Origin: Microcyclospora pomicola | Lineage: Eukaryota > Ascomycota > Dothideomycetes > Capnodiales | NCBI GenBank assembly: GCA_002786065.1 | Contig: NHNY01000018.1 | Coordinates: 248,001-312,000, forward strand | Direction of reading: 5' to 3' | DNA: 64,000 nt | In this document: piece after piece, positions 46,476 through 55,814 of the stretch | How the letters are laid out: the number at the start of each line of letters is the position of its first letter | Numbering within the stretch: position 1 is the stretch's first letter | The notes under the pieces: generated by a model | What the model was told of the DNA's origin: nothing | Database searches by the model: none | Seen by the model: only the letters and a program-made list of their open reading frames with translations | Position numbers and translations under genes: made by a program

Positions 46476-47007
46476 GTACGAGCTCAGCAGGATTGAAGGG
46501 AGTGTTTGCTTGGATCAGAGGTGAAGTAAAAAGGTTGATTAGGGCATCGACTTTATGCGTGGAGAACGGGCTGATATGCTGCGACGGGAGCTGGGCAAGC
46601 GAACTTTCTGATTGATGCGATGTTTGAAACTTGCTATTCTGCGATACCCTTTGCTGTGTATACATCTGGGCAGGGCGTTGCTGGAGGAGGATTATTCCAT
46701 TATAAGATTGAGACTAGCATGGTATGAAACATTCTCCTTATGTATGAGTTAATTGAGCAGGCACGGGTATACAGCTGGACGCCACATCTTATCAGACAAG
46801 GTAGATCAGGGAGTTTCGAGTAGAGTGGTTGAAGAGCACATTCGGTTAAGTAGTGGCTCAAAGCTAGCACTGAAAAGTGAACATCGTCCCGAAACCATGG
46901 CGATTTGACCAGCTTGTTTGGATACACTGAACGCCTTGATGCATAACTATTTTCCCTCAACCTCTGCCCGCCATAAACCTCGTCCAGAGGGCTAGTACAT
47001 GACACGC
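46476..47007. other. Convergent 3' gap
   Basis: This is the 3' flank of the transporter and RPS13 genes. No gene is seen. Confidence 0.5.
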
Positions 47008-47810
47008 TTATGCGACCAAAGTAGAGGCGGTGGCGCTCTCGTATCTCCAGGTGGGAGGGAGGGCACCGACGGTCTTGTAGTATCGGGACAGGCGGTGGAT
47101 ACGGGACTCGATGAGAATGAGGCGGAACTTGCTGTCCTTGTCCTTGCGGTTGCGCTCGAGATGCTTGCGGACGGCGACGGCCTGGAAAGTGTATGGTTAG
47201 CGTCTGTGTTTGCGATGCAGCGCACGATGTGGGGAAAAAATGCATACCTTCTTGATGAGCATGTAGAGGTCCTCGGGGATCTCTGGTGCGAGGCCTGTAG
47301 GCAATCACTCTGTCAGCCAATTTGTTTTGACCAATGCAGAGGCATAGTGTCCTCCATGTCCCGTGACAGGATGGAGGTACGTGTGTGTGTGTGTATATGT
47401 AGATCTGATCTCGAAACCACTTCGACTAGGAAAATCTCCCACTCTTGCAGTTGAAGTTCCGTGCAGTCTTTCAGATGGGTAATTGGGTAGTCATACCAGC
47501 GCCTTTGAGGATACGGAGGATCTTGTTACCTGTCGCAAGCATACATGTTAGCCAAACCCAATTCCACGACAGTATTGCTTCCATCTCCATGCTTGCAGCA
47601 TAACTCACCAGTGACGATCTTGACCTGGGCCACACCCTGGGAATCCCTCAACATCACACCGATTTGCGAGGGAGTTGCGCCCTTCTTGGCGGCCTTGCAG
47701 ATCTGGTCGACGACCTGGTCGGGGGTGACCTTGAGCCATGATGGTGCGGTGCGCGAGTATGGGATGGCGGAGGATGATATTCCCTTTCCGTTGGAGTGAA
47801 GACGACCCAT
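47008..47810 (-). CDS. RPS13: 40S ribosomal protein S13 (uS15)
   Basis: Small-subunit ribosomal protein binding 18S rRNA. Four exons (47810-47609, 47529-47497, 47294-47248, 47181-47008) join in frame to exactly 151 residues, the family length. It opens [18 protein letters not shown], with [20 protein letters not shown] following. The 33-nt exon 2 encodes [11 protein letters not shown], and the 47-nt exon 3 gives [15 protein letters not shown]. The C-terminus is [20 protein letters not shown] plus four residues. Intron 2 (about 200 nt) holds a short TG repeat. High expression is expected from the family. Confidence 0.97.
47380..47400. repeat. TG dinucleotide repeat in RPS13 intron 2
   Basis: A GTGTGTGTGTGTGTATATG run of about 20 nt lies wholly inside the intron. 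Confidence 0.8.
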
Positions 47811-49001
47811 ATTTGCGGTTTTTTGTGTTGAAAGGGGGTTGGTGGTCGAGTGGGTGCTGAAATGCGCGACGTGCTTGAACTCTCGAAAGTTCGTGGTGGT
47901 GGAGGTGCTCGCTGGCGAATTTTGGCGAGAGTCTTGGCGGACGTGCGAGAACCAGCGTGACGGGATCAGCCGTGGGAATCTCACACTAGCAGAGTGAAAG
48001 AACTTCTACTTGTGCTTTCTGTCCAACCTAGCATCTTCTTTCGATACCCAGACATCTCTCGCCTTCAAGGGTGTTCATTAGAATGTGAGTTCCATCAGCA
48101 TTTCCTACCCATCACATCCTTCTACCTTTTACAATGATGATTTTACACCAATTTTTGGCACCTCTTGTTCGAATCTTGCCATTGCAAGATAATGTACTCA
48201 CCGGACTCTCTGATCATGCTCTTCAAGCGATGAACTCATACGTATGCATGGAGGAGAATCACCGGCTAACGAGTGTTACAGGCTGTTTGATACCGTGCTC
48301 GTCGTAAGGAACGTGGGTTTCGAAAGCATGCGGTTCAAAGCATGAACTCGCTCTCGTAAATCCCGTGGCCAAAAAGATATGTGGCTGCCACTGAGATCGA
48401 ATGATTGCGAGGCCTTATGGCAATCTTCTTGTAGGATATGTGTATACCAAGGAAAGTGTCACACACAGCGTCCGCATCTTCCTCAGCTACAATTCATGTT
48501 CACTTTGATAACCGTGCGCGGCAAGTTCTCGTTGGATGTCCTCCCATGAAGCTCAATAAGTGCTCTTCGGGTAGGTATATATATACTACATAAATTGTTG
48601 CCATCAAATACAACGTACTCGAACTTCGACTCACCCGTCTGTATCTTGATCTCAACCTGCCTAATCTTCAATCAACACTATGCAGTCTCGCTATATCTGT
48701 TAGTGATTCGAGGCGGAGGTCTACGGTAAATCTCGTATGCCGAACAAGCTCTGTTCCACACGGCCAGATCCTTGCATAGTTATACCTGGCGCACAACTGT
48801 AGGTTTAGAACGTAACACCTCACACGACGCGAACCTCAGATCAGCACCATACTAGAAGCAAGATATCGTCAATCATATGTCATTCTCAACTCTATAGTCT
48901 CTTGACAAAGCAAATATCAATGATCAACAGACAGCATATGGTATCTCCACATCTCCCGCCGCCCATGCTATCCCGCAATCCCTACTCGCAACGCACCGCA
49001 T
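47811..49001. other. RPS13 upstream region with a possible non-coding transcript
   Basis: The minus side is the RPS13 promoter and leader. On the plus strand a C/T-rich leader-like stretch (48000-48080) is followed by a well-formed intron, 48085-48281: GTGAGT donor, CTAAC branch at 48266-48270 and ACAG acceptor. The flanking sequence has no long open frame, so a spliced non-coding RNA is possible. The rest has no recognised feature. Confidence 0.4.
48134..48213 (+). ncRNA. Candidate intronic C/D-box snoRNA
   Basis: Within the candidate intron there is a perfect box C (ATGATGA, 48134-48140) and a box D (CTGA, 48210-48213) about 70 nt apart, the usual snoRNA spacing. The 12 nt before box D (CTCACCGGACTCT region) would be the guide. 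Against it, I see no convincing terminal stem flanking the boxes and no rRNA target that I can name. Confidence 0.25.
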
Positions 49002-49496
49002 CTACTTCGTCTCCTCCTTATGCTTGTCCAAGCCGACCGCATGCTTCGCCTTGTCCAACAAACTCTCCTTGTGCTTCGCGCCCGCCTCCTGCTCGGCCGC
49101 CGAGCTGTGTCCGCCGAACTTGTCCTTGTGCACGTTGCCCTGCCCACCTCGGCCGGTGTGGAAGTTCTCGTGGCCTTCGGCCGTTCGCATCGCGGGCTCG
49201 GGGATCACGTCCGAGGATGACTGCACGGGCGTGCCGGTGCGCGGCGAGGGCACCATGTTGCCCGCGCCACCGCGGCCGGCGGAGTATTCGCCGTGCGAGC
49301 CGACGCCGGCGACGCCCTCGCGCACGATCATACCGTCGGTGTAGGTGGTGGTCGTGTCATCGCCGATGTTGCCCGCGCCTGGGTGGGAAAGGGGTCAGTC
49401 TGTGATCAGGAGGGAAGATGGGATGGCAACGCGCGCGCGCTACTCACCTCCGCGGCCGGTCGAGTGGACGACTGAGGGGTGAGTCTTGTCGGCCAT
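49002..49496 (-). CDS. DUF3602 protein with GRGGxGN repeats (Par32-like)
   Basis: Small polar protein of the fungal DUF3602 family, which includes yeast Par32, a TORC1-linked regulator of ammonium transporters. Exons 49496-49448 and 49378-49002 (69-nt intron) join to 141 residues. Three copies of the family motif are visible: STGRGGAGNIG (rebuilt across the intron), SAGRGGAGNM and HTGRGGQGNVH. The C-terminus is Lys/His/Glu-rich (KESLLDKAKHAVGLDKHKEE). No domain fold or membrane segment is seen. A role in nutrient signalling is only by family analogy. Confidence 0.88.
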
Positions 49497-51658
49497 GACT
49501 AGAGGTGTTATTTGTGGAAGTTGACTTTGCCGCTGTAGACGATAGACGCGATGGTTTTAGGGTCCGTTAAAGTCGTGGAATAGTAGCAATATGAAATGAG
49601 ATCGTGGAACGTAGAGGTCGAAGGGTGAAAGACGTGAAAGAGCTGGTGTAGTCGAAGATGTACCCACTTCGGAGAAATAAAGGATTTCTCAGGCCGTGTC
49701 ATGCCTCCATCACCTACCTGGATGTCAAGCATGTGCATTGTGGTTATCTCGATCGCTCACTTATCGGGCCTGCCTTGGCCTACCTTACACGATTACCGCA
49801 TGGCATAATGTACTGTAAACTCCCACTGCGGGACAGACATGTGCAAGCTGCGCCGATGACGCCATTGTTCCCCTCCATGAGAACTCGAACATCACTTCAC
49901 GCCGCTTGCTTGGACGTCCAAGGGCCCCATCGGTCTGATGTTGGGCGCCGGCGACATGACGCAGCATTCCTTCGTGATGTCGCGGTTCCGTAGCGATGCC
50001 GTGACGATCAGCATACGCATCATCCGCCGTGACGTACGCGGACAAGATCTCTCCCTCGACAGACAGATCTTATCTCTAACCACCAACCGCCCGACACCCG
50101 CGTTTTCTCGGCGACCGCAACGACGGTGATGTCGGCCAAGACGGCCGTCATGTCTGGCCGCAAGGAGGCCAAGACTCATAGGCGAAAGTTCCTTCGTTTG
50201 TGCCCATCAGCGTCGGAGAGATAAGCGCTTCGGCGGTGTTTCATTCGTTCGTGGCGGGGGGAGGGTCGAAAATGCCTGGCGTGGGCTGACATCAAAATGT
50301 CGGAAGTAGATCCGAAGCTCGGTTGGGTGCAGTAGGTCAGGTAGGTCGCAGACACACTTGTTACTGCTCTTAATGCTGTTCGACTTCATGGCGCACATCA
50401 GTGTGTGAGCAGAAATATGAGCTGTGGTGCGGATTGATTCAACGCGGCGTGTTGCCCAAACCGAATTTTCGTTGACGGAGAGCTGGATGTGATCATGCCA
50501 AGGGGTGGACAGCAAAATCCGGACACGAGGTCAGATCTCAGCCTGTACCGAAATCACTCGTGAAGATGTGCGGACGCAGGAGGCCAGTCTTAGTTGTTTA
50601 CGTGGGGATGAGACCCTCTCACCCTCGAGTTCCAACCTTTCTGAGTATCATAAGTGTTGGCGATGCCGGAGTCCGACCTTGAGTGTCCGGATTCTGTTGT
50701 CAAGGCGGAGCATGCCTTTCAAGCGTGGCAGGTCCATAGAGGCGCGCTTTGCTGATATCAGTGTATGGCTCGTAGGATATTGGCACTGCTCTGTTGGCTC
50801 AAACCCATTGTTGAGAGAAATTTTAGAGGTGGAGGCAATGTAGATGAGGTAGACTTCGACACCTTGCTTGATAGCGAAGACAGGCACAAACGACTGGCCC
50901 GGCTCCATTGTTCTCAGGACACTGCAGTTCTCATAACTCGTTTCCTGCAAGAGATCTCGACGTGACTGGTTTCCATCTGCTATGGGTGTATCACACATCG
51001 ACGGTAAACCGTCAGGGATCTGGAAGGAGTGGAAGTGTAGACGAATATTCAAGGTCACTTTCGTCCCTCTTGCCCACGGTGCATTGCATAGCATACTGTG
51101 ACTAGGAGGACGCCTTCATGCGGACCGTTGCCAGATTGCTACGATTCGAACTTCGGTGTCCGTATCGACGCTCCGACCTGATACTATCCAGTAACTCCCT
51201 AGGGGTGTTAGTGCAATCGTGCTGTAGAAGAGCTGCAATGCTCGTTTAGATCGCATCTACCCTTATACATAGAAGACTGTACTATCAAGCTGTATCGGAC
51301 GTCGAGACCAGAATCGGCATTGGATATAGACCACAGATGAATCGAGTCACCTTTTGTCTTCTTCGTCACCAAAAGCCCATGCAGTGATTGCGAGTTTGGA
51401 AGAAGCAAACACGAGTATGTAGGTAGGTATCAGCTTCCATAAGTCAACCTCGAATCTCTGCCTCAGAGCTTGAACCCTAGGCGTGCGAGAGTGCAGCTGT
51501 CAACCTCCCATGGTGGGGTTTCGTCACATCCCTGCAGCATCGAAGACAGAACAACACCACAGCAACAACCATTATTGACAACTTTATATAACTCTACCAA
51601 GATCTCCCGTCTCTCTCTCTCTCTCTCCTCCCTCCGGAAGTGCCATACACAATCCACA
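49497..51658. other. Divergent 2.2-kb gap
   Basis: It lies between the DUF3602 gene (leftward) and the CBS gene (rightward). A CT microsatellite at 51609-51628 lies in the leader of the CBS gene. No gene is supported. A tRNA T-arm-like string near 51150 does not fold into a tRNA. Confidence 0.5.
51609..51628. repeat. CT microsatellite in the CBS-gene leader
   Basis: About eight CT units lie 30 nt before the ATG, consistent with a pyrimidine-rich 5' leader or initiator region. Confidence 0.75.
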
Positions 51659-52283
51659 ATGACCGACACATCCACCTCCACCTCCGCCGCCCCTGCTCAA
51701 CCGCCCTCCACATCCACCTCCAGCCCCTCCCCATGGGCGAGTAAATACCGCGGCGTGCGTCGTCCCCAACCCATCCCCACCAACCATCCACGCCTCAAAC
51801 CCGCCCCACCACTCCAACCCCCTCCAAAGAACCCCCCAAAAAACTAACCAAAACCTCCAGGCCATAATCCTCGACCTCGACCCGCCCGCCGCCCTCTCCA
51901 CCTCGCCGCACGCCCCCATCAGCGCGGCGCTGATGTCCGCCTTCGAGCGCGACTACACACACCTGACGGTCCTCGATCCAACGACCAAGCAGCTGCTGGG
52001 CTACATCGCGACCCCACACTTACGACGGCTACTGCAGAGCGGCGCCGTGCGCGACGCCGACCCCGTCGAGGCGGCCATGGTGCGGTTCCAGCGGCGCGGG
52101 CGCGCGTACCGCGTCATCACGATGGAGACGCGGTTGGAGGAGCTGGAGGCGTTTTTTGCGGGCGAGGGGGGCGCGACGGGCAGGCAGGAGTTTGCGGTCG
52201 TGACGGATGCGGATCGGCGGTTTGTGTTGGGGGTCGTGACGAGGGGGGATTTGGAGGAGTTTGCGAGGAGGAGGCCGGGGTGA
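51659..52283 (+). CDS. CBS-domain (Bateman pair) protein
   Basis: Small protein with two CBS motifs, which as a pair usually bind adenine nucleotides and regulate partners. Exons 51659-51754 and 51861-52283 join in phase 0 to 172 residues. The first 30 residues are Ser/Thr/Pro-rich. CBS1 (about 48-85) includes FERDYTHLTVLDPTTKQLLG, and CBS2 (about 115-168) includes YRVITMETRLEELEAFF and FAVVTDADRRFVLGVVTRGD. The 106-nt intron is extremely C/A-rich. Exon 2 has higher GC and stronger codon bias than its neighbours. Likely the fungal homologue of cystathionine-beta-synthase-domain cytosolic proteins; its partner is unknown. Confidence 0.82.
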
Positions 52284-52984
52284 GGAGATGGTGGGGGTGA
52301 GGGAAGAGGGAGGAAAGGTGCAAGACGGGGGTGATTTGTGTATAGCTTAGCAAGGCGTTTGGGAAAGGGCGGTTTCCACCTACCAGTGTATATACGATCA
52401 GGCCATGGAAGAGATAGTGAAAGTGGAATTAGTCGAAAAGTCGGCATCCATGAATTCATCCTCCAGCTATACTATGCTATAGGCAACCATGCTTGACGAA
52501 GTCGAATCAGAAGTGAACACAAGAACGCCAAATGCGACAGAACCTCCCACATCTGGAAAGACGACCATCATATACACTGGCACATCCAGTCCCGATGCAT
52601 GTTTGATGGTCGTTGAGTGGAGATGGACAAGGAGCGCCGACGATGATATCCCTCCCAGCATTTCAGACATAAGATCGTTCCGGTGTTCGTGCCGCCATTT
52701 CCGCTGGCTCAACGTCGAGTGTCTGCAGCAGTTTGACAATGCCAGATGCTGCAGATATATTCGAAACCGAGCTCTTGGCCAGCAGAATTTGCCGTTCCGT
52801 GGGTTGAATTCGGTAAGTCTGCTGGGCAGAGTCTTCCAGCTTCAGACACGTATTTTACAGCTCGAGCTTTGTTCCTCGCTTCCAGTAGACACAAGCCTGG
52901 AGCAGATCTTTTCGTTAAACCACATCTCATATACACGTAGCACAGTCTTGTTTCTCATCATGTCGCGCGGCCCACGATGCGGGC
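52284..52984. other. Convergent 3' gap
   Basis: This is the 3' flank of the CBS and CKS1 genes. A 174-codon plus-strand frame (52489-53013) overlaps the CKS1 end, has no motif, and is rejected. Confidence 0.5.
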
Positions 52985-53506
52985 TCATTGCTGCCCAGGA
53001 GGCTGGTAGTTGATCGGACGTCTGTAGCAGACACTGGTCAGTTCATGCTCTTCTCACCACCCACAGGCGGACGAAACCCAAGTAGAGGCGTGAGAAGACT
53101 CACTTGAATAGCAAGATATGCGGCTCCGGCTCATGGACTTCATAATGCTCCCACCCCAGACTCTGCGTGATGCCAAGTCCTCTCCATTCGTCCTCCCACA
53201 ACAGCTTCAGCGTGCCTCGTGAACCGTCAAAGTAGTCCTTGGGGATCTTCTTGAGCATCTGTTTGGGCAGTGCCACGTGGCGGTATTCGTAGTGGTCGTC
53301 GTTATATCTGCGTGGAAAGACTCGGGGTTAGTGAATGGCTCTGTAAGGGTCTCACATGTGGTGAAACGGCAGGAGTTTGAAATGGATGAAGCTGACCGTG
53401 AAGAGTAATGGATAGCATCCACAAACTCGTCCAGCATGTCCTTTTCTGGGTCGGAGAGAAGGCGAGGCTTCTTGTTGCGTCGGGTGAAATCAATGTCCAA
53501 CGCCAT
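52985..53506 (-). CDS. CKS1: Cks1, cyclin-dependent kinase regulatory subunit
   Basis: Phospho-adaptor that binds CDK1 and promotes multisite substrate phosphorylation in the cell cycle. Exons 53506-53397, 53307-53104 and 53021-52985 join to 116 residues. Signatures: [20 protein letters not shown] (rebuilt across intron 1), [35 protein letters not shown] and PHILLFKRPINYQ (rebuilt across intron 2). The anion-binding residues (Arg, Ser, Trp) and the HxPEPH hinge are present. A short PPGQQ tail follows. All introns are GT-AG (89 and 82 nt). Confidence 0.96.
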
Positions 53507-54935
53507 TGTTTCTGCTCGCGAATCTGTCGCCTGTGTATGTCTTGGAGGGGCGTGTGCTTCGTTTCAACACTTGAAGCTCGAAAGTCGTTCGTGCAAACGT
53601 CCACTGCGTGAATGGATGAAATCGCTCGGTTGTGGTCGGTTCGAAAGCAGCTCTCTCAATCGATATCACCCGGACAATATCGTCTTGACCACTCGAGCAA
53701 CGCCACACGTGAACAACAAGCAGCCCCGCAAACCACAATATCGCCTCTCACAATCAGATCGCGAAGCCAAAAAGCACAATCAGTCGACGTCCCACCCTCA
53801 AAAGCCGGTGCAAGTTACAGCAGTACGGCAAAAGGCAAGCAAAGTTGTATGGAAGAGGTCACCACTCAAGTCATTGGAGGGGTTGATGGATGGGGTGGCT
53901 CCTGATGCGGGCGAGCGCTAATGCACGCTGGTCGTAAATCCCACCAGCGAAGCAGAAAAAAAGGCGCGGGGCGGATTCAGAGACGCGTCTAAGCGGTGAA
54001 TCGACCGTGAGCGAAGTTCTGTTGATCGGGGACTGGTACCAACGACGGGTTGGAAGGTGTTGTCGTGTTATGTGAGAGACGAGTAGACGTGTTCAGTGGG
54101 TGGCGCTGTGGTGTGGTGATCGAGTACCTTGCGGCGGCGACGATCTTTGTTTACAGGTACAGTCGTGCGGGTAGCTTTGCTTGGACGAGAATCATTCCGC
54201 AGCCTTCTTCGTTGGTGGTCGTGGCACGAGATGGGCACGTGCGTCACGCGCTAACGAGCTCGGCTTGTTGTTCTTTTCGCTTGGAACTGCCTGAGGCTCT
54301 GGACGTGTCTACATACGACGAGGGAGATGTCAAAAATCAGAATGGTTCTTATGGAAAGGTTGCGTTTGTATGTACAGTAAGAAGATCCGTGCATCGCAGC
54401 ATGTCTATAGAGTGGAAGGCCAGTCCGAACCCGGCGTCGCTGGCTCCAAGAAGTTCCCCTATCACTTTGTCTCTCCATCTCAGAAAAAAGATAATACGAA
54501 AGATAAAAGGAAAAGAGTACATAAAAGAAACTGGTACAGATCCCCTCTGCTTTCGCCCCCTGTTCCCATGGCGTAGTTCTCGTGTTCGTGACGTGACGGT
54601 GATGACATTGTTGGTGTCAAGTGGTATATTCGATTCGTATGAATCGTTTCAAATGAGTGGAAGGCAAATCGTTCTCGTATGACGTGGTCAGGACCGCGAG
54701 GACCAATCTATAGTCGTCGCGGATCGTGACAGAAAAGAAAAGACATGATTTGCCAGAAGTTTTGTTGGGTGTGGTGAAAGGAACTGGTTCTGCGAACGGT
54801 GACATGATTCGCGGATGTTGTGTGTTCATGAAGTGGGTGTCGAGAGAAGCAGTAGCCTCACATATCTGCAACACCTTCCCGGTTCCCTGCCGCGGAAAGG
54901 GTTCGATTGACTGATGGTGGTGAAAAAGATCATCT
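53507..54935. other. CKS1 promoter side and 3' flank of the next gene
   Basis: About 1.4 kb. It should hold the CKS1 leader and promoter. No gene, repeat or RNA is recognised. Confidence 0.5.
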
Positions 54936-55814
54936 TCAGATCCAAGCGGTAGGCTCGTCGGCGGCGAATGTTTGGAAGACCAAGTCTTGGATCTCAGACA
55001 TGTATTCGGTGGCAGAGAAAACGGCCAGGCCGTACATCAACAACACCTTGGCATCGGCTTCGACCTCTGCATCACGAACCACATGACTGAACTCTTCGGC
55101 AACCTCTTCGAGCTGGGAAAGTTCCGAACCGAATGGATTCTCTTTGGATTCCTCAACAATAGGTTGTGTTGATGAGTTGAACATTTCCACCGAAGTGCGA
55201 GAGAACTCGCGGCTAGACGGCTCGGGAGACATCATACGACGGATCGATCGTTGTCGGTGGACAGACTCGTGTGCGCGCTTGGAGTGAGATGGCACTCGCT
55301 GTGGGATCTTCGGTGTGTCGAGTGATGGGCTTGCAGATGGCGTGCGCGAATGGTGCTTCGACTTGATCTCGGTATCCACTGCCGGCTTGAAGTAGCAGCT
55401 CAAGTGATTCGGCTCTACTGGAGTGACTGGAGAAGAAGCTTCAATCGATGAAGCGTCTGTCAAGGTGGCATCATTGGAGTGCACACTGCTGACACTGCTG
55501 TCGCTTTCCTCGCTTGTTGTGGAAGCTGCTGTGGAACCGGATACATTCCGCTGCTGAATAGGCCTGGTTCCAGCGATGTCCTGAGCGTTGTTGAGCAATA
55601 CATTGCTCGTTGAAACCAACGCGACAGGCGCGGAGATTTGGGCGCGCTTCACTGAAGGCTTGCCAACGCGTTGACTTGCTGCGCGACCCACCATGCCAGT
55701 GGTGTTGACAGAAATGTCGGCGTGATTGCGTCGGGTAGTGAAGGCGCGCATCAACGACATGGGAGACCGAGGAAGGTCGTTGCCAGACCCACGAAAGGGA
55801 GTGTTGCTCAACAT
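54936..55814 (-). CDS. Uncharacterised Ser-rich protein with conserved-looking ends
   Basis: I do not recognise the family. 292 residues in one exon from the ATG at 55814 (upstream in-frame codons lack an ATG). The N-terminus LSNTPFRGSGNDLPRSPMSL and the C-terminal segment from about 220 to 290 (EELAEEFSH-like acidic helix, then DAKVLLMYGLAVFSATEYM) look structured. The middle is Ser/Thr-rich with many SP/TP sites (TPSASPSLDTP, RRMMSPEPSS), suggesting proline-directed phosphorylation. It is preceded by an unusually long C/T-rich stretch on its own strand (about 55820-56570) that could be a long leader. No membrane segment or signal peptide is seen. Confidence 0.7.
   Translation of the reverse strand: MLSNTPFRGSGNDLPRSPMSLMRAFTTRRNHADISVNTTGMVGRAASQRVGKPSVKRAQISAPVALVSTSNVLLNNAQDIAGTRPIQQRNVSGSTAASTTSEESDSSVSSVHSNDATLTDASSIEASSPVTPVEPNHLSCYFKPAVDTEIKSKHHSRTPSASPSLDTPKIPQRVPSHSKRAHESVHRQRSIRRMMSPEPSSREFSRTSVEMFNSSTQPIVEESKENPFGSELSQLEEVAEEFSHVVRDAEVEADAKVLLMYGLAVFSATEYMSEIQDLVFQTFAADEPTAWI

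Noticed and set aside
51136-51165. tRNA T-arm-like string (GTTCGAATC on the minus strand)
   Set aside because: The flanking bases do not pair into a T stem, and no acceptor or anticodon arm can be drawn.
52489-53013. 174-codon plus-strand frame
   Set aside because: It overlaps the spliced CKS1 3' end and has no recognisable motif.
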